From Sodiomyces alkalinus F11 (lineage: Eukaryota > Ascomycota > Sordariomycetes > Glomerellales > Plectosphaerellaceae): a DNA stretch of 64,000 nucleotides. The notes beneath the pieces were generated by a model. It ran no database searches and was not told the DNA's origin. It saw only the letters and a program-made list of their open reading frames with translations. The stretch lies in the NCBI RefSeq assembly GCF_003711515.1, contig NW_021167087.1, positions 186,001 to 250,000 on the forward strand. Direction: 5' to 3'. The position numbers and the translations under genes are program-made. Positions 48,311 to 59,159 of this stretch are shown one piece after another (positions within the stretch are counted from its first letter, which is position 1; every line of letters begins with the position of its first letter).

Positions 48311-48463
48311 AAACGGTTAAACAGGGCGGATTTAGATCCGTTTTACAAGGACGTTTTCCCTTAACTATTAATTTTACGATAGAAAAGTTAAGAGCGTTTG
48401 GTTTAAACCGAAGCCTCTGATTGGTCAGCTAACCTGAGAAGACCTACCTTAACTAAGGGGGTG

Positions 48464-48606
48464 TGTCGTATAGGCACACGGACCACGACGTGGTCTATAG
48501 GGGATCCAGGGGGGATCCACGCCATAACTAAGGGCTCCGGATATAACAAAGGCGGATACCGGAAAAGACCGGATAGGATCCAAATAACTTAGTACTCATA
48601 ACAGAG
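48464..48606 (+). repeat. Truncated 3' LTR of Copia-B
   Basis: Begins TGTCGTATAGGCACACGG with an intact TG terminus after the purine tract and ends abruptly at about half LTR length. Confidence 0.85.
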
Positions 48607-49080
48607 CTTCGTTAACAGCTTTAGTAACGGCTTTGTTAATAGCTTTAGTTAATTTAAGAGCCAGAATCTAAAAAGAGTCTCCTTCGTGTGGATTACCTCG
48701 GTTAGGGTAAGGAGCCTAGTCTGCCTTCTTCTTTTCCTTTTTTTACTTCCCTTTTTTCTCCGCCGCCCTCTTTTACCTCTTCCCCTTCTCTACCCCCGCC
48801 TATAACTTCGACTCCTCCGTCTACTTATACGACTACCGACATAACTCCTCTACTAATGCCGCCGCTAGCTACTATAAGCCTCGCCCGTTAAGATACCGAA
48901 AAAAAGAATAGTCCCTCGCGTATGAATTAGTCTAATCATGGCCACGTGGCCGCTACGACCTTCGTGAAGAAGAAGTAATATTAGGACACTGAAAAGAATA
49001 GTCCCTCGCGTGTGGATTAGCCTAATTAGGGTAATATAGGTACCGAAAAGAGTCCCTTAACCGTTATTCCTCCTCCACGT
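48607..49080 (+). other. Leader of a Gypsy-type remnant with short direct repeats
   Basis: Contains two copies of GAATAGTCCCTCGCGTRTG (about 48905 and 48991) followed by GATTAGYCTAAT, and a related stretch near 48680 and 49036. CAG-CTTTRGT-like units repeat near 48615-48650. No domain is recognised. Confidence 0.45.
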
Positions 49081-50250
49081 TCTTTTCTTTCTTTAACTCT
49101 TATTTTAACCGAGGTCTTAACTCCTCCCATTCCGATTATTCCGACTATTCCGACTCTTATTCTAACTCCCGTTCCGACTATTCTTATTCCGATTCCTAAC
49201 GTGGTTCTAACCGAAGTCCTGAAGACCCTGCCGCCGCCTGCCCCTATTACTATTATCGTGAAGGAAAGCCAGCCGCTAAAGCCGTTCTCCTAACACGCCC
49301 ACCGATTCAACGGTATATATATCTACCGGTTCCTCGAAAAGTATACCGACTACGCGACAATAAACCACTTCGAGGAAGAGAAGCTTCGATACCTGCCTCT
49401 ATTTTCGGATAATAGTGTGCGCCCCGTTATAGAATAGCTTATTATAGATTCTACCAGTCACGAAGCTATAGTCGGAATATCGTCACCTAGATCCTAAGTA
49501 CGAATAAGACTTCTCTGCGAAGGTCTAAGGACTATAAGCCGCCTATAGTATTAATAGCGTTTAGATAATACCGTAGGTTCGAGAACTACTACAGAAGATT
49601 ATACTCTAGAAGACTAGCGCCGCGAGGGTAAATATATTCTTTCCCTAGGATTCTAAGCTATATAGGCTTCTTTATAATATCCTTAATAAGAAGATTCTAT
49701 TCCACGTAACGGAGTAAATAGGTATACGGCCGAGGGATCTAAGGAAGCAGAAGGACTATAAGGTCGTAGCTACCCGCCTTTAAGAGTAGTGCGAGGATAT
49801 TTTGGTAGCAGGCTATCGTAAAGGCGTGGAACGCCCTAGTTAGGGTAACGAAGAGGTCCGTTAACGCGAGGAACGCGGCGGGAGCCTACCACCGTAAAAG
49901 ATACCGTAACGCCGTTCGCTACGCTATTTACCACGAGAGACGCCGCGAGAGGAACTATAACGCCTTAGTCAGGGCAATAAAGGGAGCCGTTAACGCCGCT
50001 TATCGCCACCGTAAAAGATACCGTAACGCCGGCCGTCACGCCATTTACCGCTACGAGGTATACTAAGAAGCATGCCACGAGAAGGACCGCTGCTATAGGC
50101 ACGGCCCTAGAGGAAGAACCAGGAGAGCCGAAGACCCCGCGGGTACGAAGATCTATAGATTCCGCCTCGAAGCGATATATAGGATATAGAAAAGATTATT
50201 AATCTACGACTCTGTCCGAGGGCTATTATGGATACCCTGCTAGTGCCGTA
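49081..50250 (+). pseudogene. Gypsy-F gag remnant (Pro/Ile-rich leader, capsid, Arg-rich repeats)
   Basis: One plus-strand frame with RIP-type stops reads a Pro/Ile/Thr-rich leader (about 49090-49260), then RFNGIYIYRFLEKYTDYAT (about 49300-49360) and FEEEKLRYLPLFSD, which resembles the retrotransposon gag capsid family. Further on, a basic segment repeats HRKRYRNA twice (about 49890 and 50007). It is probably the 5' part of a Gypsy element whose pol is missing or lies in the gap. The family assignment is by pattern only. Confidence 0.6.
49829..50070 (+). repeat. Two tandem Arg-rich coding units in Gypsy-F gag
   Basis: Units starting AACGCCCTAG (49829) and AACGCCTTAG (49959) share ACCGTAAAAGATACCGTAAC and CGCYATTTACC; the first is about 12 bases longer. 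About 190 bases here are free of stops in frame despite RIP around. Confidence 0.75.
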
Positions 50251-50897
50251 AGGGTATTTCTTAGTTATTTTCCTTATATCCTAACTCCTTACTCCTGCTT
50301 TTCCTACCGACCTATTTTCCCCTCACTCTGCCTTTTCCTTTTATTTTTTATTTTTCTACTTCCCTGCCTTCTTCTTCGCCTAATTAGGGTAACCTATATA
50401 TTTTCGAGAGTAAAAGTCCTACGTGGAGCCGGTAACCGCGTTTTTAGTGCCTAATAAAGACCGCGTTTTATTTTAGTTCCTAATAGGGGCCGTGGTCGTA
50501 AGGATTTCGGACTTCTATACTAAGGCCGCGATTCACGCCCGTAGACTTTGGTACTAAGGCCGTATCTTCACAATCTACTTTACGTTAGTCTAATTAGAAG
50601 GACGAGTATACTCTATTTCTATTCTATTTCTGTTATTCTTATTTAAAAGCTATGTCTATAAGACTAGGGCCACGACGATTCTATCTTCTATACTAGGCTA
50701 AGACCGATTTCCTTTCCAACCCCCTCCCCCCCCTTCTATAATAATCTGCTTTACGTGGTTGGCCTAATTAGAAGAAGCAGTATCTGCCTGCCTGTTTATT
50801 CTTATTGTTTTTATTGTTAAAAGCTATACCCGCGGGGACTGCGCGCCTAGCTTTAGGGCCGAGGTTAAAGGAGAGAGTACGAGGCACTCTTAATGAT
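50251..50897. other. Low-complexity sequence with a degenerate direct repeat before the gap
   Basis: CCTAATTAGAAG, TATT-rich sequence and TAAAAGCTAT occur in the same order at about 50589-50655 and 50762-50825, a spacing near 170 bp. T/C-rich runs precede it. No coding is seen; the last part (50.76-50.9 kb) carries less RIP change. Confidence 0.5.
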
Positions 50898-51660
50898 NNN
50901 NNNNNNNNNNNNNNNNNNNNNNNNNNNNNNNNNNNNNNNNNNNNNNNNNNNNNNNNNNNNNNNNNNNNNNNNNNNNNNNNNNNNNNNNNNNNNNNNNNNN
51001 NNNNNNNNNNNNNNNNNNNNNNNNNNNNNNNNNNNNNNNNNNNNNNNNNNNNNNNNNNNNNNNNNNNNNNNNNNNNNNNNNNNNNNNNNNNNNNNNNNNN
51101 NNNNNNNNNNNNNNNNNNNNNNNNNNNNNNNNNNNNNNNNNNNNNNNNNNNNNNNNNNNNNNNNNNNNNNNNNNNNNNNNNNNNNNNNNNNNNNNNNNNN
51201 NNNNNNNNNNNNNNNNNNNNNNNNNNNNNNNNNNNNNNNNNNNNNNNNNNNNNNNNNNNNNNNNNNNNNNNNNNNNNNNNNNNNNNNNNNNNNNNNNNNN
51301 NNNNNNNNNNNNNNNNNNNNNNNNNNNNNNNNNNNNNNNNNNNNNNNNNNNNNNNNNNNNNNNNNNNNNNNNNNNNNNNNNNNNNNNNNNNNNNNNNNNN
51401 NNNNNNNNNNNNNNNNNNNNNNNNNNNNNNNNNNNNNNNNNNNNNNNNNNNNNNNNNNNNNNNNNNNNNNNNNNNNNNNNNNNNNNNNNNNNNNNNNNNN
51501 NNNNNNNNNNNNNNNNNNNNNNNNNNNNNNNNNNNNNNNNNNNNNNNNNNNNNNNNNNNNNNNNNNNNNNNNNNNNNNNNNNNNNNNNNNNNNNNNNNNN
51601 NNNNNNNNNNNNNNNNNNNNNNNNNNNNNNNNNNNNNNNNNNNNNNNNNNNNNNNNNNNN
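50898..51660. other. Assembly gap (763 N)
   Basis: Only N. Reading frames that cross it are meaningless. It ends exactly at an LTR fragment, suggesting that a repeat prevented assembly. Confidence 1.
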
Positions 51661-51755
51661 AGTATATATAGGATCGCACGGGCCTTATTAGAGGGTCCGT
51701 GCTTCCTAGTCCTAGCCACTACCGGGGACTATTCTACGGGCTATAGCCCGTAATA
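51661..51755. repeat. LTR fragment (95 bp) matching 5358-5452
   Basis: Gap-free match to the Gypsy-1 LTR piece, ending CCCGTAATA where the other copy has CCCGTAACA. The rest is hidden by the gap. It may belong to Gypsy-F. Confidence 0.75.
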
Positions 51756-52775
51756 CTCCCCCCGCTAAAGGCGAGGTCGCGGTCGTGGTCGTGTTATAGT
51801 TATTTAGTCGTGACCTCGTATTACCCTGGCCTCCCCGCATATAATCTGAAAATAGACTCCTTTATTCGATTCTATTAAAGGCTTCCTCGAAGGGAGGTAA
51901 TCCGTAGCAGGCAAGGTCCTTTTAAGGTAAAAATAGCATAAAGGAGCTCTTATACAACGGTGCTATCGCGAGCTCCTCGCCGGTATATATACTCGTTATA
52001 AACGATATACCTACTATATATATAACCGGGTGCTATTCCTTCTACCCTAATAGCGTAGGAAGGGTGGTAAAATAAACCTCCTAATATTCCTTGTTTTTTA
52101 CTATTTTCTCCCTTTTCCATAGCTTCCGATTTCCTATTTTTTTTAATTATTTTTTATATCGTGAGTAGCCCTAAGATACTTCGTAGGTCCCTAAATAGTA
52201 TAACTAATATCGCTAAGTAATAGCTTATCTCTTAAGCCGTAAGTATTCTACTTACTATAAGTTAATACTCCCCTTACTTATAGTCCGTGCTATAGCTAAC
52301 CGTTAGCAGATATCTAACTTCGCCTTACCTAATAAACGCCCATATAAGGGTAATAATAATAACGATATAAGTTCGCGGGCCTTATTATTATAGGTTACGA
52401 GGTTAGCCGTAATTAATGATAATTAGACTCTAACCCCCCGCCTTACTAAGAAGCGCCGTACTCCTAAAAATCCTCCGGGACCCTATCGCCTCGCTCCGTA
52501 TTCATAGTATACTACCCTGATATGCCCTGACCAGGCATATCCCTGGCCAGCCAGTACTCTAGGACCTTTAAGCCAGGCTTTTCTCGAGGGGTGACCTTTA
52601 CTGTAAAATATAAGGTGTAATAAAGATGTCTTCTACTAAACTAAGGGAGCGAACCGTGCCGAGGATATATATCCTCGGGGGGCCCGGACTATCTATCGTC
52701 CGGTTCCTATACGAACGTATGGTTCCGGATCTATACGGACGTATGGCTCCGGCCTAAACGAGCGGATAGCTCAGG
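51756..52775. other. Unassigned repeat-type sequence left of Copia-C
   Basis: RIP-type composition in the first half. It holds an inverted pair GATATGCCCTGACCAGGCATATC near 52519-52541 and several CGTATGGNTCCGG units (52717-52753). The last part, ending in TCAGG, is the left flank of Copia-C and continues at 59022, so it likely belongs to the 3' end or LTR of Gypsy-G. Confidence 0.45.
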
Positions 52776-53059
52776 TGTCGGACGTCAAATAGGCACTTGA
52801 ATAATCAACTTAGTAGAGCAGAAATCTCGTGTGTGTATATTATGTCAAGTTACATCTAGGAGAGTCTCTTATGCCTTTAATTTTAGTGGTGAAGACTCTA
52901 TTATGGGTACTATGTTATTTAGATCCTATCCGGTCTTTTCCGGTATCCACCCCTATTATATCCTGATACCCGAAGTCGCCGATATCCAGAGCCCTTAGTT
53001 ATAGAGTGGACCCCCCCTGGATCCCCTATAGACTATATCGTGGTCCTACCTATATAATA
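52776..53059 (-). repeat. 3' LTR of Copia-C (284 bp)
   Basis: Plus-strand start TGTCGGACGTCAAATAGG and end CCTATATAATA; the purine tract complement CACCCCCTTAGTT follows at 53060. Confidence 0.93.
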
Positions 53060-53209
53060 CACCCCCTTAGTTAAGGTGGGTCTTCCCAGGTTAACTAACT
53101 AATCAGAGGCTTCGGTTTAAACTAAACGCTCTTAACTTTTCTATCGTAAAATCAATAGTCAGGGGAAAACGCCCTTATAAAAGGGATCTAAATCCGCCGT
53201 ATTTAAGCG

Positions 53210-56200
53210 TTTAATTCAATTCCATCTCAATTAGTTCCTCGATCCTAATTAGCCGGATCTATTTAATCCACGTCTATCGGATCTACTACGCCCTCGGGGG
53301 CCTTTATAGTCGCTATGGCTATAGCTTTAGCGCGTTTAATCTCTTCGTGTAGTCGTTTAGACTACTTAATACGATCCTTTTAATTAGTTAAATTAAGCTA
53401 GTACTATAGTCTTTTAATCCCTGCCTCCGGTAATGCCTTTATTAAACCGTCCGCGATTATCTTCTTCGTGTTAACGTACGTGACCTTAAAAAGGCCCTGC
53501 TATACTAACTAATATACTTACTAGTTATAAATATTAACGTGCCGTAGCCTTATTCGCAGGCGTTATACCTTTTTATTAATAAAGTTAATAGTCTGCTAAT
53601 TATTATAGTATAGGTATAGTTACTATTAGTCTAACCGAAGGTCTAAATCCCTTAATATCCGGCTAACGAATAGCGTCTCTTTAACGGCCTCAATAAGAGC
53701 AAGCAGTTCTAATTCTATTAACGACATCGTGACTATCGGTTATTTACCCGCCTTATAATTAATGGTGCCGCCGAAGAGCTTTATCGTATATCCTTACGAG
53801 CTCTTACGGTCTAGATTATCCCTAAAGGACGCGTCGCTTACTATCAGGAAGAGCCTATCCCCGCCGAATTCCAGGTAGTAGTATCTTATATAGTATAGGA
53901 ATAGCAGCACTTATTAAGCCCTCTTAAGGTGGTTAAAGGAGGGGTTAACGTTATATTAGGAAAGCTTCGAATAGGCGAACGTAATATCGGTTCTTATCAC
54001 GATAACGGTATACAGGATAGAACCGATTATACCCTAGTACTAGCGGACATTGGTAATCGACGCGCGTATACTATCGCGGGGAATTAGCGGCTTTATCCCT
54101 CAGGACCTTAATTCCCAGAAACTAGCGGATTTCCTCGCCTCCCGATAACCTATAGCTCCGCTTAAGTGTAGCCTTAAGGTCGTCGGCGTCTATCTTATAA
54201 TCTCTATAGTAGATAAGTCCGATATCGTTAACGTAGAAAAATAGGATTAAACCGTCGCGGATTATAATATAGGGGTTATTAGGGACGGCTATAAGGCTTA
54301 TTCTCTATAGCGTGCCGCTAAATTCCTCTTACTATAGTAATAGCGATACCCTTAATCCGAAGAGGGCTTTCCGTAGTAGTAGTACCTTACCTAGCACTTT
54401 ATAGCCTTACGGTATTTTTATAAACACCTTTTCTTTAAGGCTAGCGTTAACGAACGCGTTAATAGCGTCGAACTGCCTTATTTCTAGGTTAAATTATACG
54501 GCGATCGCTATTAGTATACGGAAGGACCGCGAGGCTAGCGAGGCGGTGTAATTATCTTTAGTCTTTAACCGTTTTTATTACTCCCCTCGCACTATAAGGC
54601 GTGCCTTATACTTAAGGAGGGTGCCCTTCTTATTAAATTTATAGGTGTATACCTATCTATAGGTAAGGACTTATTACTTATTAGCCTAATTACTACCTAC
54701 CTCCTACTAGCAGCCTATCTATCGGTGCCCCTTAAGGTGTTCCCCCTCGGCCTATAACCACCGCTCCCGTAACGGGTAAAGGCGTATATCGCGGTGGTAA
54801 GTTAGTGGAGGCGGGAGATCCTCGCGGGTTATATGCGATAGAGGCTAGGAGGTATTAAAGGGAGTAGAATCTATAGCACCGACGTCGCTATCGTTAATGG
54901 CTTACTTCCTCGCGCGTGTAGGGTTATAAGTCCTTCTAGCATTAAAGAACGCCTTCTAGGCGTTATCGTTCTGCACCTTCTTAGTCTTATAGATACTTAC
55001 GATAAATAGGCGCGCGGGTAATAGGCGCGCGGCTAATAGGCGTACAGCCGACAGGCACCCCCTAGGGGGATCCGCGGCTGCCCGTTAATAGTTATCGTCT
55101 CCTTCCACCTTAACGCCCCTGACCGCCGCTAACGCTATAAGGAACGCGCGCGTAGGATCTTCCGGGGATATTACAGACGTGGAAAACGGTTTAAACCTCG
55201 TAGTAGTAAACCATGAAGTGTCCGTACTAATAGCGGCAGCGTCTTTTATAGTAATAGCGGTGTTATCGCCTTTACCCGTAGTAATAACGGTAGTATAGTC
55301 TTCTCCTATAATAATAGCAGTATCCGTAGTAATAGCGGTGCCCGTAGTAATAGCGGTGTAGTCTATAGTAATAGTAGTAGCCTCTCTCGTAGTAATAGCG
55401 ATGGCCTCGCCTTTACCCGTAATAATAGCGGTAGTGTTAGAGTTATAAGGTTCTAAATCTATAGCCTAGGTATTAAGCTATAGATTTAGAACCTTATCTA
55501 TAGTAATAGTAGTAGCCTCTCTCGTAATAATAGCGAAGGCCTCGCCTTTATCCGTAGTAATAACGGTAGCGTTAGAGTCTTCCGACTTAAGATCTAATAC
55601 GTCTACGGCTATACCCCTTAATAGTAGCCGATTCGCGGTCTTATTATATTAGGTAATACGGATAGATTATAAGCGTGCCCCGATTTCCTCGACGGAAGCT
55701 ATAGCTTATAGCGTTTTAATCCTACCGTTAAATATCTTATCTTCGTTAAAGACTACGTCTCTTGTAGTGATAATATCCGTTAGGTGTAGCAGCTAAATAC
55801 GCAAGCTATTCGAGGATTAGTATCCGATATAATAACCGATCTATGCCTTCGGTTCTAGTCTTTATAGGCGGTTCCTTTTAGCTTAGGTATTACGCGTTTA
55901 TATAAAGGCTTTATAGCCGTAAGCTTATAGGTGTGTAAGGTTAGGTTAATAGCTGCATAGGCCTTCGTATAGTGTCCGCTAGTCGTTAATATATCGTGGC
56001 GTCCTATTATATAGATATATAGTAGTCTTAAAGATCTTAGGCTAGATAGATATAGGTAGATTAGCCCTAATCCTTATAGCCCTCGCCCTTCTTTTAACGA
56101 TACCTTTAATCCGTTCTATAACGCCGTTTTAATCCTATAAATATAGTGCTAACGGCTAACCATTTACCCACTTAGTAGCGAGGAAAGCAACGACTTCTAG

Positions 56201-58540
56201 GTCCTAAAATATCTTAGAATCGGCCCGTAGAACGCGTAGCCTAATATCGAATTAGGTCTTAAGCAGGGCAAAAACGTCTTTTAGCGTGTGCAGCATAAAG
56301 CCTTAGTCTCTCTTCTATAGGTAGTAATCCTACGTATAACCTATGTATATATCTATAATAAATATAATAGACTTATATAGTCCGCCCGTTAATAACTCCG
56401 CCTCTTCTAGATCGTGAAAATTAACGGCTAGGGCCTCTCCGGGCTTTAACAGGTAAAGGGATAGTATCCGCCGGATCTAGGTAGGCACTTACGATTATCT
56501 ATACGCGTTATAGTCTATTATATAAGGTCCCTTTATCTTTACCCCCTAAGTAGCGTCAACGGTCTTTACGAGAGTATCGGTGCCGTAGTGGCTAAGGCGT
56601 TCGTGCTGCTGTTATACCGTGGTCTCCTACGGTTACCGCGGTTATCGTGATCTTCTATACGGGGTATCGCGGGGGTGCCTTACCGAGACCACGAACGCGG
56701 TAGCGGCCATAGCTTCCGCGCGCTCGATTATATACTAGCCGTGGATATCTAGTAACTTATAAATAGGCCGGTTATCGGCGGAGCTAACGATAGTATCGTT
56801 TACGGTATCCTAGTGGTAACCTTATAGGCGTAGCTAGCGTTCCAAGACGATATTAGTAACGAATTCCTTATAGTATACAACGTTACGGAGGTGTAGCAGC
56901 CTCTTCGTGCCTGATAAGGATTATATATATAGCTTAACGTCTCCGTATCCGAGGATAAAAGCCTCGTGAGTACCTACCTAAAGGGATAAAGATAAAGTAT
57001 CCGTGGGTAGTCTAACGGCCGTAAAACGGCCTCGATTATTAAAGATATAGATTAACGATCCTAAGTCTAGGATCGCGTAGTATAATAGCGCTCTGGCTTA
57101 GTTAATAGAGAGGGATACCCCTTATTCTTATTATAATCTTAATAGTGTCGTTATACGACGATAGCGCGCTACCCCCTAGGTTAGGTAAGCGCCTAGTCTC
57201 CCTATCGCGGTAACGGACAGGTCTTTATAAGCTGTTATAGTAGTAGGCGTTGTATTATAGAGTTAAGTTTCCTAGACTTTCTTTATCTTATTAGCGGTAA
57301 TAGCCCCTAAGGCTTCCCGCCTTTTCTGTATCGCGGTATCTACGCGGCTTTTACAACTATAAATTCGTATCTTCTTTTCTGCTACCTTTATAATATCTTC
57401 ACGGCCACGCTAGGTATAAGGGCGTATATCCGGCCTTACGTATTAATAGGCGGCGGTAGTGTAGGGGTTCTTATATATCTTATAAGGCCTCCTTATTACG
57501 GGAGGGATAGCCTTTACAGACGTGTTACTATAAGGACGCTTCTTATTATCTTTATTATTAGTAGTATCCTTAGTATCGGGGAGGTTCCCGAGGGTGTTAA
57601 AGGTGCCTCTCCCGACTCTAGGCTTTATAGCGGAGAATTACAGGCTCTTTATATTACTAAGAACCGCCCTTAAAGCCTTTACGAAGTCGTCAATCGTTAG
57701 CTCGTTTTCCGTAATTTTATCGTAGTTATTTACTAGGTAATTATTACTCTATTCCTAGGTAATAGGTCTAATAGCTTTTAACGCGTCTTCTGTCTAATAG
57801 TCCGCGCTTAATAGCTCTAAAACGCCTACGTGTTTATAGTGTATTATCGCTATTTTCTAGCTTATAACCTAAGCGTCTATATCCTTAGGTATAGCCTTTA
57901 TAGGCGTGGTGTATCGTTAATACAGGACTAAGGCTTTCTTACGGAGGTCTATAGGGGTCGGTCCTACGTGCGCGTGCAGGAGAGTAATCTAAGCCCGTGG
58001 GTTATTTACGGTATTATCCTATAGCTAGGCGAGAAGGCTACGTAATATAGTGTAGATAGTCCTTTCGATATAGGAGCGTACCTCGTTAAACTCCTTCTAC
58101 TACGCGTCGTAGTCTGCCTTTTCTTCGCGGTATAGTTCTTTTATTACGGCCGTAGCTTTCTGGCGAGCGGCCGTCTTCCATTTACTAATAGCCGTGGCCG
58201 CCGTAGTACCGGCCGTGGTAGCCGTGGCGGCGTCCGTAGTATCTATAGCCTTATCGCCCTTTCGCGTGATAGTGGAAGACGGAGTAGCCGTGATAGTAGT
58301 AGCTATAGCCTCCTCCGCGTTAGGGTCTATAGCGAGGGCTTCGTATTTACGAATATTAGGTAGCGTAGGTATTGGGAGGACGTAGGCGTTAGCCTCCTAA
58401 CGCTTAGCTTTAGATTAAGATAGTTATCCTAGTAGGAGGCGGATTTACCGCGTATAGCATGCTCCTATACTACCTAATCTCTCTAGTTAATAAGGGTAGT
58501 AGCGGCCGCCTTTTATTCGGCGTTAGATACGTTAGAAGAT
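53210..58540 (-). pseudogene. Copia-C gag-pol polyprotein, RIP-inactivated
   Basis: RNase H near 53400-53800, RT near 54130-54640 with the box reading FFYVNDIG (54222-54239), linker minisatellite 55230-55570 including an inverted repeat (about 55449-55493), integrase near 55900-56500, protease near 57040-57080 and gag near 57240-58540, all in reverse. The plus-strand stop-free piece at 58194-58385 is the antisense of the gag repeats. Confidence 0.83.
55230..55570 (-). repeat. Coding minisatellite with hairpin in Copia-C linker
   Basis: Reverse complement of the Ala-Ile-Thr-Thr units (TAGTAATAGCGG and similar). It contains GGTTCTAAATCTATAG and its inverse, nearly the same hairpin as in Copia-A at 16343-16387. 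Confidence 0.82.
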
Positions 58541-58732
58541 ATCTTTACTTACTTATCGGTTAATTAATTAATTAATACGTAGGTCGGTAGGTTAATTAAT
58601 CGTTTGATTGCTCTGATTAGGTTGATAGTAGTTGTTTAAGAGTGCTTATATAAATATGATTGCTTTTTATAGTAGAATAGGGGTAGCCTTATTAATATCT
58701 ATCATTTAGGCGTTATAAACCGGGCTTATAAC

Positions 58733-59016
58733 TATCGCACGTTAAATACTCACTTAAATAATTAACTTAGTAGAGCAGAAATCTCGTGTATATATATTAT
58801 ATTAAGTTATATCTAGGAGAGTCTTTTATACCTTTAGTTTAGGTGGTGAAGACTCTATTATAGGTACTATATTATTTAGATCCTATCCGGTCTTTTCCAG
58901 TATCCACCCCTATTATATCCCGATACCCGAAGTCCCCAATATCCGGAGCCCTTAGTTATAGAGTGGATCCCCCCTGGATCCCCTATAGACTATATCGTGG
59001 TCCTGCCTATACGACA
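58733..59016 (-). repeat. 5' LTR of Copia-C (284 bp)
   Basis: Plus-strand start TATCGCACGTTAAATA and end CCTGCCTATACGACA; equal in length to 52776-53059. Confidence 0.93.
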
Positions 59017-59159
59017 TCAGGGCCATTCGTTCGTATAGGGTCCGTGCCGCGGGATCCTTACGCGCGTATAGTGCCTGCCAATCGTGGTCGTATTAGGTTA
59101 TCCGCTTATATCTTAACTACCTTCGGTAAGGTAGGAGGGGCAGGAATAGTAACTAGGGT

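Larger units (their letters stand above)
42380..48606 (+). mobile_element. Copia-B: Copia-A family element, 3' LTR truncated
   Basis: 5' LTR 42380-42665 (286 bp), same primer site (mutated to ATTATAAGCCCGG at 42666-42678), and gag-pol collinear with Copia-A. The 3' LTR starts at 48464 and follows the family sequence only to about 48606, where it stops inside ACAGAG and unrelated sequence begins. No target duplication can be tested. RIP stops are throughout. Confidence 0.9.
52776..59016 (-). mobile_element. Copia-C: complete Copia-A family element, minus strand
   Basis: LTRs 52776-53059 and 58733-59016, both 284 bp; TCAGG on both sides (52771-52775 and 59017-59021). Read on the minus strand it has primer site (58720-58732), gag, protease, integrase, linker minisatellite, RT and RNase H, collinear with Copia-A. 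Total 6241 bp. RIP stops are throughout. It is inserted in sequence that joins to Gypsy-G. Confidence 0.94.

Noticed and set aside
50768..51753. Frames of 280-300 codons around 51 kb on both strands
   Set aside because: They consist almost wholly of N; they are artefacts of the assembly gap.
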